A stretch of 64,000 nt of DNA from Emticicia sp. BO119 (GTDB lineage: Bacteria > Bacteroidota > Bacteroidia > Cytophagales > Spirosomataceae). Of the stretch, positions 44,269 through 52,695 are shown in pieces; the first letter of the stretch is position 1; each line of letters opens with the position of its first letter. A program made the translations under genes and the position numbers. The DNA is taken from NCBI RefSeq assembly GCF_013912375.1, contig NZ_JACETV010000007.1:186001-250000 (forward strand), in the 5' to 3' direction. The notes beneath the pieces were generated by a model, which did not search any database, was not told where the DNA came from, and saw only the letters and a program-made list of their open reading frames with translations.

Positions 44269-44296
44269 TTTTTTGGGGAAATACTTCCCCAAAAAA
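44269..44296. repeat. Perfect 12-bp inverted repeat with outward-reversed T/A runs
   Basis: TTTTTTGGGGAA, a 4-base loop ATAC, then TTCCCCAAAAAA. The T run is on the 5' side and the A run on the 3' side, the opposite of a terminator. It lies between two divergent genes, upstream of both, as does GGAATG/CATTCC (44240-44264 region). Confidence 0.5.
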
Positions 44297-44409
44297 CTAA
44301 TTCTTTTACGCTTTACTATTTATATAGTTTGAAAAATGAGTCTTTTGCTTTGTATATTTAGTATATAGTTTGAAATGTAGTGTTTTTACCTTATGAAATG
44401 GGGGTTTTT

Positions 44410-44454
44410 CCTCTATTTTGGTTGAACCAATCCCTCTATTTTTGTTAACCAAAC
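44410..44454 (+). promoter_or_regulatory. Two tandem operator-like repeats before the lipoprotein gene
   Basis: Two 22-base units start 23 bp apart (44410 and 44433). Each has CCTCTATTTT followed by a palindrome: TTGGTTGAACCAA in the first and TTTGTTAACCAAA in the second. The spacing of about two helical turns puts both palindromes on one face of the DNA. They lie 38-82 bp before the ATG at 44492, so a transcription factor operator is likely. Confidence 0.45.
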
Positions 44455-44491
44455 TGCTATTGATAAAACTTCAAGTATAAATTTCTTGGTC

Positions 44492-45610
44492 ATGAAAAAA
44501 TTAATTGCCGCTTCTGTTTTTGTATTTTTTATAGTGGGGTGTGGGCTGAAACGAACTATTCAGGATACAGCCCAAGACCTTACTAATAATACCGCTGCTT
44601 TGATAGATGATGCGATAGATGAAATAACGCATGAGTCAGAATCATGGCAGGCTACTTTGCAGGAATTAAGCGATAAACTGACAGACGAAGCCCAGAGCAC
44701 GATACGTACAGAAGTAGAGAACCTTGCTACAAGAACTATAGCTGCTGCAGGGTCGGAGATTCGTTGTAATGTTGATTTTTTGGGAGCGAGAGTCATACAG
44801 GCATTGCAGAGAATTAAAGCCGAATTACTAAAGAAGCCGGTTCCGGAGCGAAACCCTGCTATTTGCCAGGTAATACCAACAGCTATTGATATGAACCTGA
44901 CTCCCAATAGAAGAAATAAAGTGGATATTTCGGGATATGATTTTGATAATCAGCCATTGAAACTATATATGATAAGCAGCACAAATCAGATAACTGATGT
45001 TACATATGCCATTAACAGATTATCGCATTATCATTTAGTATTAAACTTAGGTAGTAATGGTGTGATGCTTAATGAAACCAGTAGCCGGCTTGTATTGGAG
45101 TATAAAAATAGCCAGTTATCGTCTATTGCTGTTACACAACCTGTTATACCAGATTGCAAAGAAGAAGAAATTTCATTTTCTCCGGATGTAATTACATTTG
45201 TGCCTCCACACACCAGAGGCGACAGAGAGTACGACGGGCATGGGCCTAACGTAACTGCAAGAGTAAATGTGTATGTCGATAATAACACCATTAAGGCAAA
45301 GATTTATATGCGAGCCAGAGAGACCAAAAGTGATTGGTCAACTGCAGAGGGTTCTGGCGTTTTTACTATTTACACGGCCCCTTCAAAAAAGCGGATTCTA
45401 AGTATAGTTAGCGATAAAGAAACGAATACTAATTATATAGATAGTGGTCATTCTGAAGATTTTTTTGAAAAAGGAAGCGGAGAGTTGGTTAAAAGGTTTG
45501 CTTTTGTAGGTGATACCGATGGTGATGAAGCCGGAACGAGAACGAGAGTAAAGGTTAGCTTTAACAGAGTGGTGGTAAAACTAAAAGAAATAGGAAATTG
45601 TAAAGAGTAG
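44492..45610 (+). CDS. Lipoprotein of unknown function with helical N-terminal region
   Basis: The ATG at 44492 gives 372 residues and a lipobox FIVGC (MKKLIAASVFVFFIVGCGLK); a TTG two codons upstream is less likely. Residues about 22-110 are amphipathic helix ('ALIDDAIDEITHESESWQAT', 'LATRTIAAAGSEIRCNVDFL'), possibly coiled coil. Residues about 125-220 and 220-374 are two beta-rich domains; the first contains 'NRRNKVDISGYDFDNQPLKL' and the second 'YDGHGPNVTARVNVYVDNNT'. I do not recognise the family. Palindromic repeats upstream suggest specific regulation. A terminator follows. Confidence 0.65.
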   Translation: MKKLIAASVFVFFIVGCGLKRTIQDTAQDLTNNTAALIDDAIDEITHESESWQATLQELSDKLTDEAQSTIRTEVENLATRTIAAAGSEIRCNVDFLGARVIQALQRIKAELLKKPVPERNPAICQVIPTAIDMNLTPNRRNKVDISGYDFDNQPLKLYMISSTNQITDVTYAINRLSHYHLVLNLGSNGVMLNETSSRLVLEYKNSQLSSIAVTQPVIPDCKEEEISFSPDVITFVPPHTRGDREYDGHGPNVTARVNVYVDNNTIKAKIYMRARETKSDWSTAEGSGVFTIYTAPSKKRILSIVSDKETNTNYIDSGHSEDFFEKGSGELVKRFAFVGDTDGDEAGTRTRVKVSFNRVVVKLKEIGNCKE

Positions 45611-45679
45611 TTGAATTGAAACGCGACATACCTACTTGCCTTAAAAGTATCAAATGAAACAAGTGTCTTAGATTTAGAT

Positions 45680-45721
45680 ACCCTGGAATGATTTGTTAAG
45701 AACATTTCAGGGTTTTCTTTT
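45680..45721 (+). terminator. Rho-independent terminator after the lipoprotein gene
   Basis: An 11-bp stem (ACCCTGGAATG with CATTTCAGGGT, one G-T pair) is followed by TTTCTTTT. Confidence 0.72.
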
Positions 45722-45831
45722 AACCATTCAGTACAATTATTGGGTCATTGACCAGATTAATTTATTTTTTAAGGCATATTTCTGCCAAATTTATCTGGCG
45801 TATATCTTTATTATTTTAATTATTATCTGAT

Positions 45832-46116
45832 ATGATACTATTCTGGGTCTTCTGGGGTATTGATGCCATTGTGGCTTTAATAGCTGTGTGTTTTTTCTTT
45901 ACAGGCTTAGCCGATGGGTCAGTTTCATCTTTTAATATTGGATTATGGCTTATCATGTTAATAGTAATTGCAGCCGTATTGTCAGGCACTCTGGCTTTGA
46001 GGTCCGCGGGTAATCTAACCTTAGCAAAAATTCTGGCAGGGTTATTAGCAGTACCTGCTTTCCTATTTTTTCTATTCTTTATTATAATAATATGCTCTGG
46101 GGCAAAATGGAATTGA
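45832..46116 (+). CDS. Small membrane protein of unknown function
   Basis: The 94-residue protein has three strongly hydrophobic helices (about 5-27, 36-58 and 68-90) and few charged residues. The central 'LRSAGNLTLAKILAGLLAV' segment is typical of small Bacteroidota membrane proteins of unknown role. Start ATG and ordinary composition support a real gene. No neighbours inform its function. Confidence 0.6.
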   Translation: MILFWVFWGIDAIVALIAVCFFFTGLADGSVSSFNIGLWLIMLIVIAAVLSGTLALRSAGNLTLAKILAGLLAVPAFLFFLFFIIIICSGAKWN

Positions 46117-46242
46117 GCCGATAATTAATCTGTTTTTTTGCTTTAGTCCAGATAAGGATATTCGGTTGTTAAGACAAGATGTTTTAGGGTGATGGTTATC
46201 TGAACGATAAGTGCCTACCACAACCCTTGCAAGAATGGATTT

Positions 46243-46279
46243 TTGCTATTGGTTTTTGCAGCAGAATAACCAATAGCAA
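46243..46279. repeat. Perfect 12-bp inverted repeat between convergent genes
   Basis: TTGCTATTGGTT, a 13-base loop, then AACCAATAGCAA. It lies in the 287-bp gap between the small membrane protein and the large sensor kinase. It lacks a T tract on either strand; a transcript-end or regulatory role is possible. Confidence 0.45.
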
Positions 46280-46403
46280 CTATCAGCTTAGGCCAAAGAA
46301 AAAATTCAGATTCAGCAGGAAATATATGTATAGTAAAAAGTCTGATGACCATACCTGCCAGTGCGGCATATAAATAATGCTTAAATATGGATAAGTCTTA
46401 TAT

Positions 46404-49400
46404 CTACTTTGTATCGCCGTCTCTTTCGGGTATATATACATTAAAAGTAGCTCCAACACCGGGTTTCCCAAATGCTTCAATGAGACCCTCGTGGTTCTGA
46501 ACAACTTTACGACAGATGGTAAGCCCTATTCCGGTACCAGAATACTCAGTCTTTCCGTGCAGACGCTGAAAAAGCTCAAATATCTTGTGTTCATATTGTT
46601 GTTCAAATCCTATACCGTTATCAATAAAGCTGAGTTTCCAGTATTTTTTTATATTAATAGCCCTTGCATCATTAATATCTTCACCTGACATCAATGATGC
46701 TTTAATCACAATGTGTGGGGGTACATCTTTCTTGCTATACTTGATTGAATTAGAGATAAGGTTAGCAAATAACTGATAAAACTGGGTGGGTATGATAGGT
46801 AAAGTAGGTAAAGTATTGGTCTCAATAACAGCTTTTTTCTCTTCAATTCTTTCGCTTAAACTTTGTTTGGCTTCCTCTAACAAAACATTCATATCAGTTT
46901 TGGCAAAGATGGCTTCATCGGTTGTCATACGTGAAAAATTCAATAAATCGGCCAATAAGCTCTTCATTCTTTGCGTTGACCTGATAATGCGATTGAAATA
47001 ATCCCTGGCATTATCTGTGAGCTCCTCCTTTAGTAGGATACGCTCTGTGAATGCTTCAATTTTGTAGAGAGGGTCACCTAAATCATGGGAAGCGATATAG
47101 CTGAATGAAGCCAATTCGGCATTACTATGCTCTAATTCTATATTCTTACTTTCGAGTTGCTGATAAGTTTCTAATAGTTTCTGTTCTTTCACTCTTAGTT
47201 CTGTAAGATCAATGCTAATACAAAGCATTCCGATAACTATACCTTTTTTGTCTTTACGTACATCGCCTTTTGAGTAAATGTAGTGAATATCGCCATGTTT
47301 GTCGTATCTGCGATATTCAGCCTCAAAAGCTTTTCCGGTTTGTCTTGACTTTTCCAAGGCATCTCTCAGTTTCTCAATGTCTTCCTGATGAACGTTTCCA
47401 AAGGTTGCGAAGTCTATTATAATTTCACCTGGTTTATAGCCATACAAACGATAGGTTTCATCCGACCACTGAATGGTATTTGTGGTAAAATCGAGCTCCC
47501 AACTTCCAATTTTTCCTATACGTTGTGACTCTGATAGCTGTGCTTCACGTAGTTGTAGATTTCTATTCAAAAGAATATCTTCTGTTACATCCTGTAAGCT
47601 GGCGACTAACATATTTTCTGTACCCAAGTTCAGGATACTGCCTGTGCCTTTGATATATTTAAGTGAGCCATCTTTGGTAAAGGCCCGGAAAGAGAGTTCG
47701 CTGATTTTTTTCTTGACCAGAAGTTTTTTGCTGATTTTCTCAATTTCGGGAAGGTCATCAGGGTGTACAAAACTCTTCAGTTTTTTTACAGTAGGTATAA
47801 ACTCTTTGGACTTATAACCAAAAATACGATATAGGTTATCAGAGTAGGTAAATTCATCGGTATGTAAGTTCCAGGTCATACTACCCATTTTCGAACTTAC
47901 CTGGGCCCCCTCAAATGCTCTGTTCTGAATAATCAGCTTTTTATTCAGTTCTTCTAATTGTGCTTGCGTACGACTGAGATGTTCCTGGCGGTTAATCAAT
48001 TCCTGATTCATACTAATCAGTTCTTCATTACCCGATTGTAACTCTTCTTTAGAAGTCTCTAACTCTTCGTTAAGGGTTTGTAATTCTTCACTGCTGCTCA
48101 ATAATTCTTCATTTGCATTCTGTAATTCCTCATTGGCAGCCTCCTGACTTTCTGTAATATTCAGAATGTCCTGACGAATCTGGGCTAATTCTTTCTCTAA
48201 TTGCTCAATATGTAATTCGGCTAAACTTTTTTTGGCCTTTTTGCCTCCGCTTTTGTATGATTCCTGCTCTGTAGGTAAAATAGCTCTTTTGTTAAAAACA
48301 ATCAGAAAGTGTAATGCTACAGATTGTAGTAGAGGAATAACCTCGACAGATACTAAATACGAATCGGTGCCATGTTTAACTAAAATGTTTTCTTTTGTTA
48401 CAGTTTCTTTTTCTATATGAGCCTTGTGCAATAGATTACGTAAATCAAAAGCTAATTCTTTGCGCACCATTTTAAGCACATTCAGGCTGGCTTTGCCAGG
48501 CGATGGCACAAAAAATAAGGAAGTATCTCCTCTGAAATGAATGATATCATTCTGATCGCTGACAATTACACAAGGAGGGGTGTAATGATTCAGTAATATA
48601 TCATCAGCATTCTTCTGAAAATCAGTCTGACTTATCATAGGTGTATGGATGGTATCATTTTTATGGTTTTTAGTTTCTTCCATACTATCGTGAGAGTCTT
48701 GTGTAAAGCGGCTGGTTGTATATTTCCGGCTAAAGAATTTATCATGATTACTAATAAGGGTAAACAGGTCTGATACGACATTGGCCGTTTCGGATTTCCC
48801 TAACCACAATATGCCCTTTTCTTTGAGTGCGTAGTGAAAAGTAGTTAATGCTTTTTTCTGTAAAAATGTGGTCATATATATGAGTACATTCCGACACGAA
48901 ACCAAGTCAATTTTCGAAAATGGTGGGTCTTTCAGAAAATTGTGCACGGCAAAAACGCAACTATTTCGGATAGACTTATTTATTTGATATATACTATTGT
49001 CAATTTTTGTAAAATAGGTTTCTAATAGATGTGGTGGAATAGCCTGTACATCTAATGCATTATATAGACCTGAACGGGCTTTGGCAATATTACTTTCTGA
49101 AATATCGGTTGCAAAAACCTGAATTTTAATTTCCGGTGCTCTATGTGATAGAAACTCATGCAGACTAATTGCAATAGAATAGGCTTCTTCGCCAGATGAA
49201 CATCCTGCCACCCATATTCGTATAGTGCTCTGGCTTAGTTTGCTTTCCAGTAAATGAGGAAAAACCCGCTCGGTTAATGCCTGAAAAGTTTTAGAGTCAC
49301 GAAAGAAAGAGGTTACCGGAATCAGAAAATCTTTTAGCAAAAGTTCGAGTTCTTCTTTGTTTGATTTCAGATATTCATGATATTCACCAATATCTTCACA

Positions 49401-50168
49401 ACGGCATAGACCCATTCGACGGGCGATACGCCTGCGTAAAGTAGATTCTTTATAATAGCTAAAATCAATGCCTTTGTGTTGGCGAATAAGAAAGATAATT
49501 TGCTTTAGCACATCTTCATAACTACGTGGAATGGCCTTTTCGTCTTCGTCAGGATAATTTTTATTTACTACCTGTTGAAGTTTCATTAATTGTTCAGGCA
49601 TTTTTTCGGCAGGGAGCACGAAGTCAACTGTATTGGCATCAATCGCATTTTGGGGCATATCTGAAAAATCAGTTGACCCAGGGTCCTGGACAAAAGTAAT
49701 ACCCCCGTACTTTTTTATTGCCTGTAAGCCTAAGGTACCATCTGTTCCCGCACCTGAAAGTAATACTCCAACTACATTATTCTGGTGTACTTCTCCTAAT
49801 GAATGGAAGAAAATATCAATTGAATAAGCTATCGGATTTACATCATCACCGGGTTGCAGCTTTAAGATTCCATCAACCGAAATAAGCCTTTTACTTTTAG
49901 AAATAGTGTAAACATGGTCAGGTTTAAAATCAACCTCGGTGCTTATTTCTAATACAGGAAGTTCAGTACTTTTAGCCAATATTTTTGGTAAATCGCTTTG
50001 TTGGTCATGTGGTAAATGTTGAACCAGCACGTAAGCCATGCCAGAATTTTTTGGTATTGAAGCAATAAATTTTTGAAAAGCCTCGACCCCTCCTGCAGAA
50101 GCCCCCAAACCTACTATTGTAAAATCCTGTGGGGCATTCGGAAGAGGCGTAGAATATTTTTTACGCAT
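46404..50168 (-). CDS. CheB-CheR-PAS-histidine kinase fusion protein
   Basis: ATG at 50168 gives 1254 residues; a TTG five codons upstream is less likely. Order: CheB methylesterase domain (about 15-200; 'GLGASAGGVEAF', 'VQHLPH', 'LLSGAGTDGTLG'); CheR methyltransferase domain (about 210-480; 'RRRIARRMGL', 'AGCSSGEEAYSIA', 'CRNVLIYM'); a linker; a long Glu/Leu/Asn coiled coil ('ELQNANEELLSSSEELQTLN'); two PAS domains with PAC segments; and a histidine kinase ('ASHDLGDPLYKIEAF' H box, 'NLISNSIKYSKKD' N box, 'GTGIGLTICRKVV' G box). There is no receiver domain on CheB. No chemoreceptor or che genes are nearby. Such fusions are thought to be sensory two-component proteins that also modify receptors. 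A TAACTTTG -7 element lies at 50256-50263. Confidence 0.95.
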   Translation of the reverse strand: MRKKYSTPLPNAPQDFTIVGLGASAGGVEAFQKFIASIPKNSGMAYVLVQHLPHDQQSDLPKILAKSTELPVLEISTEVDFKPDHVYTISKSKRLISVDGILKLQPGDDVNPIAYSIDIFFHSLGEVHQNNVVGVLLSGAGTDGTLGLQAIKKYGGITFVQDPGSTDFSDMPQNAIDANTVDFVLPAEKMPEQLMKLQQVVNKNYPDEDEKAIPRSYEDVLKQIIFLIRQHKGIDFSYYKESTLRRRIARRMGLCRCEDIGEYHEYLKSNKEELELLLKDFLIPVTSFFRDSKTFQALTERVFPHLLESKLSQSTIRIWVAGCSSGEEAYSIAISLHEFLSHRAPEIKIQVFATDISESNIAKARSGLYNALDVQAIPPHLLETYFTKIDNSIYQINKSIRNSCVFAVHNFLKDPPFSKIDLVSCRNVLIYMTTFLQKKALTTFHYALKEKGILWLGKSETANVVSDLFTLISNHDKFFSRKYTTSRFTQDSHDSMEETKNHKNDTIHTPMISQTDFQKNADDILLNHYTPPCVIVSDQNDIIHFRGDTSLFFVPSPGKASLNVLKMVRKELAFDLRNLLHKAHIEKETVTKENILVKHGTDSYLVSVEVIPLLQSVALHFLIVFNKRAILPTEQESYKSGGKKAKKSLAELHIEQLEKELAQIRQDILNITESQEAANEELQNANEELLSSSEELQTLNEELETSKEELQSGNEELISMNQELINRQEHLSRTQAQLEELNKKLIIQNRAFEGAQVSSKMGSMTWNLHTDEFTYSDNLYRIFGYKSKEFIPTVKKLKSFVHPDDLPEIEKISKKLLVKKKISELSFRAFTKDGSLKYIKGTGSILNLGTENMLVASLQDVTEDILLNRNLQLREAQLSESQRIGKIGSWELDFTTNTIQWSDETYRLYGYKPGEIIIDFATFGNVHQEDIEKLRDALEKSRQTGKAFEAEYRRYDKHGDIHYIYSKGDVRKDKKGIVIGMLCISIDLTELRVKEQKLLETYQQLESKNIELEHSNAELASFSYIASHDLGDPLYKIEAFTERILLKEELTDNARDYFNRIIRSTQRMKSLLADLLNFSRMTTDEAIFAKTDMNVLLEEAKQSLSERIEEKKAVIETNTLPTLPIIPTQFYQLFANLISNSIKYSKKDVPPHIVIKASLMSGEDINDARAINIKKYWKLSFIDNGIGFEQQYEHKIFELFQRLHGKTEYSGTGIGLTICRKVVQNHEGLIEAFGKPGVGATFNVYIPERDGDTK

Positions 50169-50457
50169 GATGATATTGGACAAGGGTTAGTCAAGTCTAA
50201 TGGGTAAGGTTATGTGCTGAAATTTTCAGCTAAAACTTCAATGTTTAGGAGAAACCAAAGTTATAGATTTTTTTATTAATTTTATATTTAAATTTCTACA
50301 ATTGTGGAGAGACTAAAACTTATGGTTGAGTTGCACACAACAAAGAGTTTGCTAAGCTTTCCTGATAAAATGATCTTTCTTATTTAATCATATTACGTGA
50401 TAATCTTTTTCCTTTATAATTTTAACTTTAATTAAAAGCATTATTAAAGATAAAAGT

Positions 50458-51222
50458 ATGGCATGGAACCCTGATATTTATAATAAATTCAAGTCAGAGA
50501 GATTTGCTCCGTTTTATGATTGTCTGAATCTGGTTGCAATCAGACCTGGAATTGATGTGATAGACTTAGGCTGTGGTACTGGTGAGTTAACAAGGAAGTT
50601 AGCAGATGCCTTGCCAGGCTCAAAAGTATTGGGCATTGATTCTTCGCAGGAAATGCTCAATGATTCAAAAGCCTTTGCCAATGAACAGGTACAATTTAAG
50701 TTAAGGGGTATTGAAGAACAAATAAATCTGGATGAAAAATGGGATTTGGTTTTTTCAAATGCCGCCATTCAATGGGTGTATAATCATGAAGAACTCATGC
50801 CAGAAATTATTTCAATGATAAAGCCAGGGGGACAATTGGTGATACAGTTACCCAATCAGAACCAGAATCTATCCAATCTTATTTTAGATGATTTGGCAAC
50901 ACAAGAACCCTTTTGTACAGCCTTACAAAACTGGACACGAAACTCACCTGTGTTGGATATTGAAAGGTATGCTCAGATACTTTTTGAGAATGGCAGCAAG
51001 CAAATGAGTGTTTTCGAGAAAATTTACCCCTTGGTATTAAAAGATGGTGATGCATTGTTCGATTGGGTTTCGGGCACAGCTTTGATTCCTTATACTGAAA
51101 GATTGAGTGGTGATACGAAAGAACAATTTAATACTGCGTATAAAGAACGTTTGAAAAGCAGATTCCCGAAATCTCCCGCATTTTACCCATTCAAAAGAAT
51201 AATTATGGAGGCAAAATTTTAA
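50458..51222 (+). CDS. SAM-dependent methyltransferase, trans-aconitate methyltransferase-like
   Basis: The 254-residue protein begins MAWNPDIYNKFKSERFAPFY, the typical start of Tam-type enzymes. It carries SAM motif I 'VIDLGCGTGELTRKL', the acidic 'LGIDSSQEML', motif post-I and 'FSNAAIQWVYNHEELM', as well as 'MIKPGGQLVIQLP'. Tam methylates trans-aconitate, an inhibitor of aconitase. Length and motifs agree with that family. The substrate has not been shown here, and other small acids are possible. An AraC-type regulator gene follows after 73 bp. Confidence 0.88.
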   Translation: MAWNPDIYNKFKSERFAPFYDCLNLVAIRPGIDVIDLGCGTGELTRKLADALPGSKVLGIDSSQEMLNDSKAFANEQVQFKLRGIEEQINLDEKWDLVFSNAAIQWVYNHEELMPEIISMIKPGGQLVIQLPNQNQNLSNLILDDLATQEPFCTALQNWTRNSPVLDIERYAQILFENGSKQMSVFEKIYPLVLKDGDALFDWVSGTALIPYTERLSGDTKEQFNTAYKERLKSRFPKSPAFYPFKRIIMEAKF

Positions 51223-51295
51223 CCTCTGCCGACCGGCTTTTATAGATTCGTATCGTATCTTTGTTGAAAAAATATTTGAATTTTACAACAGGGGT

Positions 51296-52228
51296 ATGGA
51301 AATTGTTTCAATTGAAGATTTTTATAAGCAGACAAGTTACAAAAATGATGATGGCGATGTGATTTCGCTTTTGCCCAAAGATTTTAGCAGGGAAATCGGG
51401 CATTTTAATGTATTTAGTATAGAAGAAATCACAAAGCAATTTATGGAAAAACCTGTAATGCCTTACAATCGGCGGGCTTATTATAAAATAAGCTTAATCA
51501 GAGGTAGAAATAAGGCTGAGTATGCCGATAAAGTGATAGATATTGAGAAAAATGCGCTGCTGTTTGCCTCTCCTAAAATTCCTTACCACTATGTGCCGAA
51601 GGACACAAACCAATCTGGTCATTTTTGTGTATTTACCGATGAGTTTTTGATTAAGAATAAAAGTGGTGTAGTGCTGGACGACCTCCCGATTTTCAAATCA
51701 GGGGGCTATCCGGTTTTTCAATTATCGGAAGGAGAAGTAGAAGATATTAATTATATCTTCAAAAAAATGCATAAAGAACTATCCTCTGACTATGCCTATA
51801 AATATGATTTAATACGTAACTATGTATTGGAATTGATCCATTACGGGCAAAAACTTCAACCTGTTACAGCACTTTATACAAGTCATAATGCTTCTGCCCG
51901 GGTGTCGTCTTTATTCATTGAATTATTAGAACGGCAGTTTCCTATTGAATCACCGCAACAAAAACTGAACCTGCGCACTGCCAAAGATTATGCTGACAGA
52001 TTGGCTGTACACGTGAATCATTTGAATAAAGTCTTAAAGGAAAATACAGGTAAAACCACTACTGACCTGATTAGTGGCAGGATTATCAGAGAAGCCAAGA
52101 TATTGCTTAAACAAACAGATTGGAATGTGTCGGAGATTGCCTACTCATTGGGCTTTGAAGAAGTAGCTCATTTTTCTAACTTTTTCAAAAAACAAACCTC
52201 TGTTACACCTTTAGGATTTCGAACCTGA
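51296..52228 (+). CDS. AraC-family transcriptional regulator
   Basis: The 310-residue soluble protein has an N-terminal cupin-like sensing half ('AEYADKVIDIEKNALLFASP', 'SGHFCVFTDEFLI') and a C-terminal double helix-turn-helix: 'TAKDYADRLAVHVNHLNKVL' and 'WNVSEIAYSLGFEEVAHFSN', ending 'FKKQTSVTPLGFR'. TATCTTTG (51256-51263) is a good -7 element 33 bp before the ATG. The next gene encodes a small DoxX-like membrane protein on the same strand, a plausible target. The ligand is unknown. Confidence 0.93.
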   Translation: MEIVSIEDFYKQTSYKNDDGDVISLLPKDFSREIGHFNVFSIEEITKQFMEKPVMPYNRRAYYKISLIRGRNKAEYADKVIDIEKNALLFASPKIPYHYVPKDTNQSGHFCVFTDEFLIKNKSGVVLDDLPIFKSGGYPVFQLSEGEVEDINYIFKKMHKELSSDYAYKYDLIRNYVLELIHYGQKLQPVTALYTSHNASARVSSLFIELLERQFPIESPQQKLNLRTAKDYADRLAVHVNHLNKVLKENTGKTTTDLISGRIIREAKILLKQTDWNVSEIAYSLGFEEVAHFSNFFKKQTSVTPLGFRT

Positions 52229-52323
52229 TTTGATTCTTGCAAATAATAGATTGATGTTCGTAAACAGTAAGATGATTTTCTGTATGACCTTTGCCTAATC
52301 GAAAATTTAATAAAATTGACAAC

Positions 52324-52674
52324 ATGACACTCTTAAAAATCATTAGCGGCGTACTTATCCTGATTACAGCCTTCTTGAGCTTTAAACATGGTTGGGACGG
52401 ACTTTCCATGAAATCAGAAACCAACGAAATGGTCAATGCCCTCGGCATTAGCAAATCTGTTATTATTGGCATTAGTATTCTTAGTCTGGCGGTTGGGGCT
52501 TTGGTACTTTTTCCTCAAACTTTTTTCATAGGCAATGTCCTGAATGCCATGCTGATTGTCCTGATTATGGCTTTATCATTAAAAACAGGTAATCTCAAAA
52601 CAGCTTTGATAGAAATCCCATTTTTATTAATGCCTTTATTGATGATTTATCTTGGCCATCCTTTGAAAAAATAA
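52324..52674 (+). CDS. Small DoxX-like membrane protein
   Basis: The ATG at 52324 gives 116 residues; a TTG at 52291 would add eleven unlikely ones. The protein has four hydrophobic helices with 'LKIISGVLILITAFLSFKHG', 'SVIIGISILSLAVGALVLFP', 'LNAMLIVLIMALSLKT' and 'IEIPFLLMPLLMIYLGHP'. This is the plan of DoxX-like proteins in Bacteroidota, whose role is unclear. Position after the AraC gene suggests joint or dependent expression. Confidence 0.72.
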   Translation: MTLLKIISGVLILITAFLSFKHGWDGLSMKSETNEMVNALGISKSVIIGISILSLAVGALVLFPQTFFIGNVLNAMLIVLIMALSLKTGNLKTALIEIPFLLMPLLMIYLGHPLKK

Positions 52675-52695
52675 GGCTACCTGAAAACCATTTGA

